DNA of 64,000 bases from an uncultured Pseudomonadota bacterium (GCA_903915625.1 CAIWTN010000151.1:1-64000); one strand, 5' to 3'. Counted from the first letter of the stretch, positions 9,713-18,668 are shown. Numbers and translations: made by a program. Notes: generated by a model from the sequence alone, not told the origin.

Positions 9713-9748
9713 AATAGTGCCGGGCTCTTATAGAGCTCCGACACTATT
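9713..9748 (-). terminator. Strong hairpin downstream of rplT
   Basis: AATAGTGCCGGGCTCT (9713-9728) pairs with AGAGCTCCGACACTATT (9732-9748) across a 3-base loop, with one bulge or mismatch region. It lies 25 bases past the rplT stop. Read leftward it is followed by TTTGTGTT, a weak U-tract, so it is a plausible terminator for rpmI-rplT. It might also stop rightward transcription from the tRNA. Confidence 0.55.
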
Positions 9749-9772
9749 GAATCTAACTTAAACTATAACGTT

Positions 9773-10132
9773 TTAGCGTGCCAACGCTGTTTTCGCTTCT
9801 TGAAGCAGCTTTGTGAAGGCCGGCTCGTCATGAAGCGCAAGTTCGGCAAGAACGCTACGGTCTAGGGTAATTCCGCGAACTTTTAGGCCGTGCATGAACT
9901 CAGAGTACTTCAAGCCGCCAGCGCGAGCTGCAGCGTTGATACGTACGATCCACAGCTTGCGGAAATCGCCTCTCCTTGCCCGACGATCGCGGTAGGAGAA
10001 CGTCAAGGCGCGTCGCACTACATGGATAGCTGTGCGAAAGCGATTCTTCCTAGAGCCTCTAAAGCCACTGGCTAGGGCTAGGATCTTTTTTCTTCTTCTG
10101 CGGGCTTTAAAGCCCCTCTTGGCGCGGGTCAT
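9773..10132 (-). CDS. rplT: 50S ribosomal protein L20
   Basis: The 119-residue, highly basic protein has the diagnostic L20 sequence: TRAKRGFKARRRRKKILALA at the N-terminus, then SYRDRRARRGDFRKLWI, with LNR-type contacts replaced by IVRINAAARA. The length is normal. L20 binds 23S rRNA early in assembly. It lies 22 bases after rpmI, the usual order, with GAGGATAGG upstream of its ATG. A hairpin follows the stop. Confidence 0.97.
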   Translation of the reverse strand: MTRAKRGFKARRRRKKILALASGFRGSRKNRFRTAIHVVRRALTFSYRDRRARRGDFRKLWIVRINAAARAGGLKYSEFMHGLKVRGITLDRSVLAELALHDEPAFTKLLQEAKTALAR

Positions 10133-10154
10133 GGCTTAAACCTATCCTCTCAAC

Positions 10155-10355
10155 TTAACCGTTCGGCAAACAGGGTAGAACCCGACTCAGATTGGACGGG
10201 TGGACGTAACCGGGCTTCTTCAGCTTGTTTTTCCGATTACGCGCCTTTTTTGTAAGAATGTGGCGCTTTCCCGCTTTCGCACGTTTGACCTTGCCAGATG
10301 GCTTGATCTTGAAACGTTTTGCCGCGGCTTTCCTGGTTTTCACTTTATAAGACAT
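10155..10355 (-). CDS. rpmI: 50S ribosomal protein L35
   Basis: This is a 66-residue basic protein with the L35 pattern ([20 protein letters not shown], then [13 protein letters not shown]). It is of normal length, with AGAGG upstream of the ATG. It precedes rplT as usual. infC, which most bacteria place directly upstream, is absent here; a gene for a secreted protein takes that position. Confidence 0.96.
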   Translation of the reverse strand: MSYKVKTRKAAAKRFKIKPSGKVKRAKAGKRHILTKKARNRKNKLKKPGYVHPSNLSRVLPCLPNG

Positions 10356-10391
10356 CGCAACTGCCTCTACTTCCAGCGGAACTGCGAAACG

Positions 10392-10408
10392 GACTCGGCC
10401 ACCGAGTC
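10392..10408 (-). promoter_or_regulatory. Hairpin in the rpmI-rplT leader
   Basis: GACTCGG (10392-10398) and CCGAGTC (10402-10408) form a perfect 7-bp stem with a 3-base loop between the upstream gene's stop and rpmI. It could end the upstream transcript or be part of a ribosomal-protein autoregulatory leader. The sequence alone does not decide between these. Confidence 0.35.
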
Positions 10409-10444
10409 GTTCAACTTTGAGGTGGAAGGAGGTAACATAATAAA

Positions 10445-11221
10445 TCAGGGCAGCGCAATCGCTATTATTCCGCTAACAAGTAACGACCGGTGGCCCTCGG
10501 TTGCTTTTTCCCAAATATCACGTTGAACCAGGAACTTGCCATCTTTCATCGAAACTGGAATCTGTAGCGGATTTTTACCGACGGCATCTGCCAATTCCAT
10601 TGCAGTCGGGCGCCGTATCCATCGCCCCATCAGGCGTTTGTTGAACGATGCCTGAGCCATGTCCTTGGCATCAAAGAGAATTTTTCCTTCCTCGTCGATC
10701 ACCTGATAGGTGGCGCGTGGCTTGACCACATGATCGGCACTAAGAACGATGCCAGTAAACTGGGTCATCGTTTGCTCTGGCGCTTCTTTCTGACGAAAGT
10801 GAATAGCTGAGCTTTCTAGGGCTTTGCCTAGAGGACTTTCCAGATAGACTCTAACGGTACCATCGGCGAAGTAGGTCGTGCTGTAGGACGAAGTACCGAT
10901 CGACACTTGATGAGCTGCTTGTCTAGCATCTTCAGCAAGTTTCTCAGGGGTTGAGGCGAAAGCTTCGTTCGCCGCTATATTCATGTTGCGGACTGCATCG
11001 TTGGCATAAGATAGGCCTTCTCGCCATGCTCTTTTCTCAGCAGCTTTTAGATCATCAGAGCTCGAGCTGATGGTAGCTTCGCCATAATATCGCAGTCGCA
11101 AAGTGGTCCAGTTTATTTCCAATCGATCGCTAGACTCAATAACGGCTGCACCTTGAGCCGCTGACGCCATGGTCAGACCAAGTGCACAACTAGCTAGCCA
11201 TGCCAAAATAGTTTGGCCCAT
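10445..11221 (-). CDS. Secreted protein of unknown function
   Basis: The 258-residue product has a clear signal peptide ([20 protein letters not shown]). The mature part has a region around residues 40-130 ([20 protein letters not shown], then [11 protein letters not shown] and [12 protein letters not shown]) that resembles periplasmic LPP20- or FlgT-N-like folds in layout, but I cannot confirm a family. There is no lipobox. It lies upstream of rpmI with an 89-base gap and downstream of the inositol monophosphatase on the same strand. Function is unknown. Confidence 0.6.
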   Translation of the reverse strand: MGQTILAWLASCALGLTMASAAQGAAVIESSDRLEINWTTLRLRYYGEATISSSSDDLKAAEKRAWREGLSYANDAVRNMNIAANEAFASTPEKLAEDARQAAHQVSIGTSSYSTTYFADGTVRVYLESPLGKALESSAIHFRQKEAPEQTMTQFTGIVLSADHVVKPRATYQVIDEEGKILFDAKDMAQASFNKRLMGRWIRRPTAMELADAVGKNPLQIPVSMKDGKFLVQRDIWEKATEGHRSLLVSGIIAIALP

Positions 11222-11281
11222 CAGAGGTCCTCCCGCGATATGCCCGCATGATCGTTCCTGTCTGTCTTGTCATATAGATTA

Positions 11282-12139
11282 TCATAATTGGCTGGCGATA
11301 GACGCCACGACTCCTGGTGCCCCAGATACGATGCCAGCAGCCTCTAGGTCGTAGTAACTTTGAGTCGTTTGGGCACCATAGTTACGGTTGTGTCCTCCTG
11401 CCTCGCTGACCAGCAAGGAGCCAGCCGCGACATCCCATGGCTGTAGGCCCATTTCCCAGAAGGCATCGAAGACACCCTCGGCCACCAAGGCGAGGTCAAG
11501 AGCGGCAGCTCCGTCGCGCCGCACGCTTTGGCACTGCTCAGCGATACGGGCAAAGCGCTCAATCTCCCGGCGAAGGTCTTTGCCCTGCATGTAATAGAAG
11601 CCTGTAACAAGGAAGCTCTGCTTTAATTCTCGGGGCGGTGCGACATATATGCGTTTGCCATCAACGTAAGCTCCTTCGCCTAGGGCGGCGTGATAGTGGC
11701 GTTGCCGTACTGCGTCAAAGACGCTGCCGTGACGCATTTGGATCTTTCCATCGGCGCCGAATTGGCCTCGGCCGATTGAGATGCAGTAATAAGGGTAGCC
11801 ATTTGCGTAGTTGGTGGTGCCGTCTAGCGGATCGATGATCCAAATGTAACTGCCTGGGGTTCTGAGGTGGGAACTCCGGCCGGCCTCCTCAGAATATATG
11901 TGATCGTCTGGATAGTAATGACGGATTCGGTCAATGATTACCTTTTCGCTGGCTAGGTCAGCCTCTGTGACTATACTGGAGTCAGGTTTTACGCTGACTT
12001 TAAGCGCTTCACCGCGGCGCTTTGATAGTTCGTTACTGGCCAGCGTCATTGTCTCTGCAAGGAAATTGTAAGTAGCTGATTTTAAAGGCACTAATTTGCT
12101 CGCGGTAGTGTCGTTGGCGATCTGGTCACCGGTGCTCAA
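11282..12139 (-). CDS. suhB: Inositol monophosphatase family protein
   Basis: The 285-residue protein has the metal-binding signatures of the family: VTEADLASEK, the EE of YSEEAG, IIDPLDGTTNYANG, and the C-terminal WDVAAGSLLVSEAGG. These enzymes hydrolyse inositol-1-phosphate or related sugar phosphates using Mg2+; SuhB also acts in rRNA antitermination. The start is uncertain. TTG at 12139 keeps the whole first helix but has no clear ribosome site, and the internal ATG at 12049 would cut into it. A divergent RNase Y gene begins 111 bases away. Confidence 0.88.
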   Translation of the reverse strand: MSTGDQIANDTTASKLVPLKSATYNFLAETMTLASNELSKRRGEALKVSVKPDSSIVTEADLASEKVIIDRIRHYYPDDHIYSEEAGRSSHLRTPGSYIWIIDPLDGTTNYANGYPYYCISIGRGQFGADGKIQMRHGSVFDAVRQRHYHAALGEGAYVDGKRIYVAPPRELKQSFLVTGFYYMQGKDLRREIERFARIAEQCQSVRRDGAAALDLALVAEGVFDAFWEMGLQPWDVAAGSLLVSEAGGHNRNYGAQTTQSYYDLEAAGIVSGAPGVVASIASQL

Positions 12140-12249
12140 TGAGACAACATCGGGACAAACCTATTTGCGGTATTGTATTACGGGATTACGCAGGCTGCCA
12201 CCATCTCGCCAAGTTAAGGCCTCAGCCTGTGCATTTTGGGAGTCGGATC

Positions 12250-13812
12250 ATGGGATACGTGTTGCTAGGGATTGGTTCTGTCGTCGTGGGCTACTTGGCG
12301 TTCCTCTGGATTTACAGAATCCTACCTTTGAGATTACGTGCAGATCATAAAGCCCAGCGAGACGACATCATCAATGATGCGCGTCAGCAGGTCGTGGCTC
12401 GTCGCCAAACCGAGATCGAGCGGATCGAGGAGGAGCAGCAGATGATCGCGGAGCAAATCGAAGCAGATTTGTTGGAGCGACAGGAAGACCTCAAGATCAC
12501 AGAAGATGACATCCAGGCCCAAGAGCGTTCGCTTCAGCTCGAAGAGAATCGCATCCAAAAGTTGACCAAGGAACTGGAAGTACATTCAGCGAAGGTTACG
12601 ACTCTAAGGGGTGGCTACGAAACCAAAGTTCAGGACGTAGCGAACTTAAAGGCAGAGCTGATCACAGATCTGGAGAGGATTGCCAATGTGGACGCTGCCA
12701 CTCTCAGTAAGACGATTCAGACAAACTTAATTGATTCGCGGCAAATGGAATGTCAGAAGGCGCTGAAGAATTTAGAGGACGAATTAAGCTCATCGCACAA
12801 GCGATTAGCTCAAAGAAGCATGGCCCGAGTGATGGCACGCTACGCACCGGATTTCTACTGGCCTAAGTCGATCAATTCGGTTGAGTTGGTCGATCCAAAG
12901 TTGGTCGAACGCCTACTAGCCGAAGGGGTGACCTTAGTAACCGACTTAAAAGAAAAGGCCCAAATTGAAATAGAACTCTTGGCGAGTGCTGAGTTTCCTG
13001 TACCGATGTTGAAGCTCGCTGGTGGTGCGGGGGTTGATCGCGAAGCCGTGAGACTTGCCCTTCTAGAACTTCTTCCGAAAGGTCAAGGCGGTTGGTCTAA
13101 AGCTGCTTCTACTTTTGATAAACACCGAGCGTTACTTGAACAGCAGGCGATTAAGTTAGGCAGAGCAGCTATTCGGGAAGTGAAGCTAAATGGTATCCAT
13201 CCGGAGATACAAAAGTTAGTCGGGTATTTGAACTGGCGGACGAGCTATCGCCAAAATCAGTGGTACCATACTGTTGAGGTGGCCAAACTGGCTGGCATCA
13301 TCGCCAGCGAACTAGGGGTTGATGCCGATGCTGCCAAGCGCTGCGGGCTCTTGCACGACATTGGTAAGGCGATTGACTATCGAATCGAGGGTAGTCATGC
13401 TGTAATCAGTGGTGATTATGCCGACCGATTCGGAGAGAATAGGCTAATCTGTGACACCGTGATGTCTCATCACAACGATTTGGTGATCGAAACTCCTTTA
13501 GCTTATGTCCTGAGGGCAGCAGACACTTTGTCAGGTGCTCGTCCAGGGGCGCGGGTCAATCTCGAGGAAGGTTACCAAATGCGTATGTCTGGCATTGAGG
13601 CATGTGTCCGCAGTTTCCCTGGAGTTGTGAGCTTGTCTATCATGAATGGGGCGCGTGAGGTTCACGTGGAAGTAAATAATAAACGAGTACAAGAACAGGA
13701 TCTTGAGCGTTTATCTCAAAGTATTGCGCGCAAGATTGAGACAGAGGTGGCTTTTCCGGGTGAGATAAAAATACTAGTGTCCAGGCGCTTTGAAGCGACG
13801 GCGGTGGCCTAA
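12250..13812 (+). CDS. rny: Ribonuclease Y with degenerate KH domain
   Basis: ATG at 12250 follows GGGAG and begins the usual N-terminal membrane helix (MGYVLLGIGSVVVGYLAFLW); upstream in-frame codons lack this character. The 520-residue product is of normal size. Residues 35-190 are a long charged coiled coil. Residues 205-270 occupy the KH position, but the usual GRIIGREG loop reads ERLLAEGV (about residue 220). The HD domain is intact, with H340 (HTVEVAKLAG), H369-D370 (LLHDIGKA) and SHH further on. RNase Y is a membrane-anchored endoribonuclease that starts mRNA decay. It is followed by a TPR gene overlapping its stop. Confidence 0.9.
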   Translation: MGYVLLGIGSVVVGYLAFLWIYRILPLRLRADHKAQRDDIINDARQQVVARRQTEIERIEEEQQMIAEQIEADLLERQEDLKITEDDIQAQERSLQLEENRIQKLTKELEVHSAKVTTLRGGYETKVQDVANLKAELITDLERIANVDAATLSKTIQTNLIDSRQMECQKALKNLEDELSSSHKRLAQRSMARVMARYAPDFYWPKSINSVELVDPKLVERLLAEGVTLVTDLKEKAQIEIELLASAEFPVPMLKLAGGAGVDREAVRLALLELLPKGQGGWSKAASTFDKHRALLEQQAIKLGRAAIREVKLNGIHPEIQKLVGYLNWRTSYRQNQWYHTVEVAKLAGIIASELGVDADAAKRCGLLHDIGKAIDYRIEGSHAVISGDYADRFGENRLICDTVMSHHNDLVIETPLAYVLRAADTLSGARPGARVNLEEGYQMRMSGIEACVRSFPGVVSLSIMNGAREVHVEVNNKRVQEQDLERLSQSIARKIETEVAFPGEIKILVSRRFEATAVA

Positions 13813-14546
13813 TGTCAGCCCAGCGTGCAGAGCTACTTGACGTTAAAAAGAAAGTGGATCTCTACTTAGGTCTAGGTCGTTTTGACGCCGCCGAGAAGTT
13901 GCTGAAGGCTACCCTTGCCGATTATGGTGCGCTAGCGAACATCCACAATATGCTGGGGTTAACATTCCATAAGCAATCAAAGTTTATGGATGCGATTCGG
14001 GAATTTAATCACGCTCTGGCTGTAAATCCTGAGTATGTTGAAGCTGCGCTGAACTTAGCCGCCACTTTATGTGATTTAAGCCGCTATGAAGAGGCACATC
14101 AAGTTTTCATCAAACTCGAAGAGCATGTCGGTGAAAAACAGAAGCAGCCGGGACTAGTGTTGGGGAGGCTGGCCAATCTGCATGTTCTCAGTGGTCAGGC
14201 TTACGAAGAATCTGGAATGTGGCCAGAAGCTATACAGGAATATCGTAAGGGCCTTGCCCTTTATGACAAGATGCCAGACGTCAAACTTGTACTCGCGAAA
14301 CTCTATGTGCGAGTTGGGCAGCATGAAAAGGCAAAAAAAGAATTTGAGGAACTCATAGTACAAAACCCGGGACTTGCAGATGCCCATACTTGGCTTGGGA
14401 TTTTGCAGTACAAGCTTGGCCAAAGGGATTTAGCCAAGAGACATTGGGAAAAAGCCCAAGAATCTTCGCCAGAGGATTCAACGGCAAGGGCTTATCTCCA
14501 ATTGGCACGCTCTTGGACAGGTCAAGATGGGCGTGTCGTAGATTAA
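13812..14546 (+). CDS. TPR-repeat protein
   Basis: The 244-residue protein starts with an ATG that shares one base with the RNase Y stop (TAATG). Several TPR helices are visible, for example LANIHNMLGLTFHKQSKF, then AIREFNHALAVNPEYVEA and AHTWLGILQYKLGQ. There is no signal peptide or membrane helix, so it is likely cytoplasmic. TPR proteins are scaffolds. Tight coupling to rny suggests it could work with RNase Y or with the receiver-TPR protein that follows. Confidence 0.8.
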   Translation: MSAQRAELLDVKKKVDLYLGLGRFDAAEKLLKATLADYGALANIHNMLGLTFHKQSKFMDAIREFNHALAVNPEYVEAALNLAATLCDLSRYEEAHQVFIKLEEHVGEKQKQPGLVLGRLANLHVLSGQAYEESGMWPEAIQEYRKGLALYDKMPDVKLVLAKLYVRVGQHEKAKKEFEELIVQNPGLADAHTWLGILQYKLGQRDLAKRHWEKAQESSPEDSTARAYLQLARSWTGQDGRVVD

Positions 14547-14608
14547 AAATCTTGAAATAACTAAGGTCTGGTTGGGGGCATGCCGATAGCGAGAGCTGGA
14601 GGCCGAAA

Positions 14609-16114
14609 GTGGCTAGTCACGACCGAATCTTTGAACCAGAAAATCTTACAGTCGTCATAGTTGATGACCAAGATCCCATTCGTAAAGCCATCAGGCGTGT
14701 GGTGAGTCAATACGGCTTCGGTAACGTAATCGAATGCTTCGATGGCGCTGAAGCTCTTAAGATTTTGAAAAGTACGCCAGTAGATCTAATCATTCTGGAT
14801 CTATACATGCGGCATGTCAGTGGATTCGAGGTCTTGGAACATATAAGTCACCGTAGCGTCGCGAATGATATTCCAGTCATTGTGGTGACGGGAGAAGCCA
14901 GTAAAGAAGACATTGTTAAGGTCGCAAGTCTCGGGGCAGAAGACTATTTATTGAAGCCATTTCAGGCTCAGGATCTCGAGAAAAAAATTGTTAAGGCACT
15001 CAATCGTTACCATGCGCCAATTCCATTGGCTCAGGCGATTCATGCTGCTGAGCGTTTTTATACGGCAGCGAAATATGAAGAGGCGTTAAAGGCCTTTGAC
15101 CAGACCTTAGAGTTAGAAGGCCAGAGTCCGAGAGCATTAGTAGGCCGAGCCTTGACGTTATTTAAGACGAAGCGGAGTGAAGAGGCGATTGCTTCGTTAC
15201 ACCAGTGTTTGCAGGCAAATCCCCGCTATCATAAAGCATATCGTGCTCTTGCGGATATTCTATTGGAACAACGTAAATTGCTCGAAGCAGTTGCCGCCAT
15301 GGAAAACGAGCTAAAGATAAATCCCAAGCAAGTAGGCCGCCAAATTCAGCTGGCGAAGTTACTATTAAAACTTAAAAGGCCAGAGGCGGCGATTCAACAT
15401 TTTCGCGCGGCACTTCGGGAAGCGCCCAAGCAGATTTCTGCTCTTATGGGCTTGGGTCATGCATTCGCTGCCGCGGGTGATCTTGATAAATCTATCTATT
15501 ATTTCAGGCGGGTAAGGCGCCACAACCCCACAGACATTAGGCCGTTGGAAGCAGCTGTGCAGCATGCTGTGGCTGCTGGAGAGCTACGTAAGGCTGAGAT
15601 GCTTTTGAAAGACATCCGCAAGCTTAGTCAGGACAAGCATGAGGTCTCGGTACTTCTAGCTATGTTTTATCTGCAGCAGCAGCGGGACGAAGAGGCGCTG
15701 GCGGTACTCAAGGAGATCCTCGCAAAGGATCCTAATCATCCGCACGCGCTACGCATATCTGGCACCATTCTGCTCAAGAAGGGTGAATATAACGATGCGC
15801 TCCCAGTCCTCCAGCGTGTTGTTGAGCTTCTGCCGACAGCAGAGGCGTACAACAATATCTCCGATTTACTTATTCTAATGCGACGCATTCCTGAGAGCTT
15901 AGATATGTTGAGCCTCTCATTGAAAATGGATCCGAATAATTCGAATACCATTTTGCGAATGGCTCAGGTGCATGTAATGACCCAGCAATGGCTGAAAGCC
16001 AACTTTTTGTTTCGTCGTGCAGTCCAATTGGGTGCTAGTCGAGAGTCGCTCGTTGGTGATATTAGTGAGTGTTCACAGAGACTTATAGCCCGGAGAGGGC
16101 GCCAGTCAGCATAA
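14609..16114 (+). CDS. Response-regulator receiver domain fused to TPR repeats
   Basis: A GTG start follows GAGAGCTGGAGG. Residues 13-130 are a complete receiver: acidic pair D19-D20, phospho-acceptor D64 (LIILDLYMRHVSG), T94 and K116 (YLLKPF). Residues 140-495 are consecutive TPR units (for example AIASLHQCLQANPRYHKAYR, then GHAFAAAGDLDKSIYYF). The domain order is the one used by small regulatory scaffolds without DNA-binding output. No histidine kinase is adjacent. It follows the TPR gene after 62 bases and is probably in the same transcript. Confidence 0.88.
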   Translation: MASHDRIFEPENLTVVIVDDQDPIRKAIRRVVSQYGFGNVIECFDGAEALKILKSTPVDLIILDLYMRHVSGFEVLEHISHRSVANDIPVIVVTGEASKEDIVKVASLGAEDYLLKPFQAQDLEKKIVKALNRYHAPIPLAQAIHAAERFYTAAKYEEALKAFDQTLELEGQSPRALVGRALTLFKTKRSEEAIASLHQCLQANPRYHKAYRALADILLEQRKLLEAVAAMENELKINPKQVGRQIQLAKLLLKLKRPEAAIQHFRAALREAPKQISALMGLGHAFAAAGDLDKSIYYFRRVRRHNPTDIRPLEAAVQHAVAAGELRKAEMLLKDIRKLSQDKHEVSVLLAMFYLQQQRDEEALAVLKEILAKDPNHPHALRISGTILLKKGEYNDALPVLQRVVELLPTAEAYNNISDLLILMRRIPESLDMLSLSLKMDPNNSNTILRMAQVHVMTQQWLKANFLFRRAVQLGASRESLVGDISECSQRLIARRGRQSA

Positions 16115-16203
16115 GGTAATACAAATTCTTACGCTCGACTTTGATTCGCCGTTGCGCAGCTGCTATAAAAGCCGGAAGAGCCAAGTGGCTATCTGGAGCA
16201 ACT

Positions 16204-16641
16204 ATGCGAAATGAAAGCTTAAATGCTCATGCTATATGGCAGTTAGAGCGGGGATTTAACTATCCTGTTATGCGTCCCCCGCAGATCCGTGTTGTATTTG
16301 TTAGTGGGTCCAAGCTCTCTCCCGAAGAGGCAGGTCTGCTCGCAAAGATGGTTACGGCCATGAAACTACCAAGTGAATCGGTAGGGATCTGTGAGAAGTT
16401 GGATCAACAGAGTCTACGGAACATCGAGCTTCTGATTCTCTTGGGTGAGGAGGCATCCCAAGCCATGGAGGCGACCGGGGAGCATTGGTCCGACTATCGC
16501 GGGCAAGCAGTCTTTGTACCAAGGCTAGATACAAAGATTCTGTTAACCTTTCATCCTCGGGACTTGTTGCAGAATCCAAACCAAAAACGTCAAGCTTGGA
16601 ATGAACTGCAGGAAGGTATGCGTGTACTCGGTTTACGTTAA
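16204..16641 (+). CDS. Reduced uracil-DNA glycosylase-like protein
   Basis: ATG at 16204 is preceded by GGAG at good spacing; an in-frame TTG at 16141 would add 21 basic residues. The 145-residue product resembles the C-terminal half of the family 4/5 or UdgX-type fold: LLILLGEEASQAME, then a YRGQAVFVP strand, then TFHPRDLLQNPNQKRQAW, matching the usual HPS..L......K...W motif. The N-terminal cysteines that hold the 4Fe-4S cluster and the GxxPG catalytic loop are not present. It is probably not an active glycosylase in the usual form. Its location between regulatory TPR genes and an SPFH gene gives no clear role. Confidence 0.6.
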   Translation: MRNESLNAHAIWQLERGFNYPVMRPPQIRVVFVSGSKLSPEEAGLLAKMVTAMKLPSESVGICEKLDQQSLRNIELLILLGEEASQAMEATGEHWSDYRGQAVFVPRLDTKILLTFHPRDLLQNPNQKRQAWNELQEGMRVLGLR

Positions 16642-16668
16642 TTCCGGTGCTTTGGAGGCTTCAGCACG

Positions 16669-17424
16669 ATGACAGCGATTCTAGTATTTATAATTGCCGG
16701 AATGATTGGCGTCCTGGTTATGTCCGTTCGGGTCATTGCGGAATATGAGCGTGCGGTAATCTTTCGCTTAGGTCGGGTATTACACGAGCCCAAAGGGCCA
16801 GGGCTCATTTTTTTGATCCCAGCCATTGATAAAATGGTCCGTGTCTCGGTGCGGGTCGTAACCATGGATATCGAGCCGCAGGATGTGATCAGCCGTGATA
16901 ACGTCAGTCTAAAAGTGAATGCAGTTCTTTATTTTCGTGTAGTGCAACCAATTAAAGCTGTCGTAAACGTCGAGAATTTTCTTTACGCCACCAGTCAGGT
17001 GGCACAAACACACCTACGCACGATTGTAGGTGAACACACTCTTGATGAGCTATTGACGGCACGAGATAGAATCAATACCCAGCTGCAGCGCATTCTAGAC
17101 CAAAATACTGACCCCTGGGGTGTTAAGGTTGAAGCTGTGGAAATGAAGCAGGTGGATTTACCTCCAGAGATGCTGCGAGCTATGGCTCGTGAGGCGGAAA
17201 GTGAACGCGAGCGCCGGGCAAAAGTGATCTCGGCCGAGGGCGAGATGCAATCTGCGGGTAAATTGCGTGAGGCAGCAGATTTAATGTCAGGTAACCAGAT
17301 TGCATTGCAACTTCGCTATCTGCAGACGCTATTTGATATTTCCTCAGAATCAACCAATACCATTGTTTTGCCACTCCCAATGGAGCTGATTAGCTCTTTG
17401 GTGCGTCCAAATCAGACAAAGTAG
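16669..17424 (+). CDS. SPFH/stomatin-like (slipin) membrane protein
   Basis: The 251-residue protein starts at ATG after GGAGG. One N-terminal membrane helix (residues 1-22) is followed by the prohibitin/stomatin core: [13 protein letters not shown], then [33 protein letters not shown] and [20 protein letters not shown]. The C-terminus is helical ([19 protein letters not shown]). Slipins form oligomeric membrane scaffolds. The usual NfeD partner protease gene is not adjacent. It is followed 11 bases later by rmuC. Confidence 0.92.
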   Translation: MTAILVFIIAGMIGVLVMSVRVIAEYERAVIFRLGRVLHEPKGPGLIFLIPAIDKMVRVSVRVVTMDIEPQDVISRDNVSLKVNAVLYFRVVQPIKAVVNVENFLYATSQVAQTHLRTIVGEHTLDELLTARDRINTQLQRILDQNTDPWGVKVEAVEMKQVDLPPEMLRAMAREAESERERRAKVISAEGEMQSAGKLREAADLMSGNQIALQLRYLQTLFDISSESTNTIVLPLPMELISSLVRPNQTK

Positions 17425-17435
17425 GAATCTTAGCG

Positions 17436-18656
17436 ATGAGTCAGATCTTGCTCGGGTTGCTGTGCGTTTGTTGCGTTGCCACCCTATTAATGGTGGCGTT
17501 TTCGACCTTCGGTCGATCACGACTTGACCTAGCATCTGAATTGTCACTCGCTAGACGCGAGGCAGCAGAGGCTGCGCGCGACCTTCGAAATGAAATTTCT
17601 GCACGAATTGAGTCATTGCGGGGTCAGGTGGCGGTGGAAGCGAAAAATGCTCGCCAGGAAAGCGCCAGCAGTTTTGCTGAGATCAGACATTTGGTAGATC
17701 AACAGCTCACCAACCTTAAAACAGAAAATAGTCGCAAGCTGGAAGAAATGCGTCAAACCGTAGCGGAAAAATTGGAAGGAACTTTGGAGCGTCGGCTTGG
17801 TGATTCATTCAAGCTCGTTAGCGAACGTTTAGAGCTAGTTCATAAAGGTCTGGGGGAGATGCAGTCGCTAGCCATAGGTGTTGGCGATCTCAAAAAGGTA
17901 ATGGTGAATGTAAAGTCCCGCGGACTTTGGGGTGAAGTTTTGCTCGGCAGTCTTTTAGATCAAATTTTGACACCCGAGCAGTTCGGCAGCAATATCCAGA
18001 CAAAAGTCGGTAGCAGCGGACGCGTTGAGTTCGCTATCAAAATGCCTGGTCGAGAGGCTGGTGAGGGTAGTGTTTGGCTTCCTATCGATGCCAAGTTCCC
18101 CTTAGAGAGCTACCATAGGCTGGTTGAAGCGCAGGAGCATGCCGACCCGGAGGCAGCCGAGTTGGCTTACCGGCAGCTTGAAACATTTATTAAAGCTTCG
18201 GCAAAAGATATTGCCGATAAATATATAGACCCACCGAATACTACTGATTTTGGAGTCTTATATTTGCCTACGGAGGGCTTGTTTGCAGAGGTTGCAAGGC
18301 GTACCGGGCTAGTCGATCAGATTCAACGGGATCATAGAGTGATTATAGCTGGTCCGACGACGCTTGCCGCCCTTTTGAATAGTTTGCAGATGGGATTCCG
18401 AAGTCTGGCTATCCAAAAGCGATCGAGTGAGGTTTGGGAAATTCTGGCCGCAGTGAAAGCTGAGTTTGGTAAATTCGAGGACGTCTTGAAGAAGGTGGAG
18501 AAGAAGTTACTTGAGGCCGGAAACGTCATTGAGAGTGTTCACAGTCGTAGCCGCGTGATCACGCGCAAGCTGAGGCAAGTTCATGAAATCCCAAATGAAA
18601 ATGTTGCCTCGCTACTGGGGGTGCCAGAAAGCGAGGCAACAGACTTAGAAACTTAA
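17436..18656 (+). CDS. rmuC: DNA recombination protein RmuC
   Basis: The 406-residue product has an N-terminal membrane helix, a coiled coil over about residues 25-140, then the RmuC core with RGLWGEVLLGSLLDQILTPEQ, WLPIDAKFPLESYHRL and VLYLPTEGLFAEVARR. The PD-(D/E)xK-like residues of the family lie in the IDAKFP segment. RmuC proteins limit inversions and rearrangement at repeats. The length is within the family range. Its 3' end carries an inverted repeat that may serve the convergent dnaK. Confidence 0.93.
   Translation: MSQILLGLLCVCCVATLLMVAFSTFGRSRLDLASELSLARREAAEAARDLRNEISARIESLRGQVAVEAKNARQESASSFAEIRHLVDQQLTNLKTENSRKLEEMRQTVAEKLEGTLERRLGDSFKLVSERLELVHKGLGEMQSLAIGVGDLKKVMVNVKSRGLWGEVLLGSLLDQILTPEQFGSNIQTKVGSSGRVEFAIKMPGREAGEGSVWLPIDAKFPLESYHRLVEAQEHADPEAAELAYRQLETFIKASAKDIADKYIDPPNTTDFGVLYLPTEGLFAEVARRTGLVDQIQRDHRVIIAGPTTLAALLNSLQMGFRSLAIQKRSSEVWEILAAVKAEFGKFEDVLKKVEKKLLEAGNVIESVHSRSRVITRKLRQVHEIPNENVASLLGVPESEATDLET
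18603..18640 (-). terminator. Probable dnaK terminator hairpin inside the rmuC 3' end
   Basis: GTTGCCTCGC (18603-18612) is exactly complementary to GCGAGGCAAC (18631-18640), with 18 bases between. It lies 29 bases past the dnaK stop; read leftward it is followed by ATTTTCATTT. Both arms are also codons of rmuC. Confidence 0.6.
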
Positions 18657-18668
18657 GGGGCCGAATAA

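Noticed and set aside
9462..9713. 83-residue frame on the minus strand across the tRNA-Arg gene
   Set aside because: It is antisense to a well-formed tRNA and its C-terminal sequence is the usual artefact of translating a tRNA backwards.
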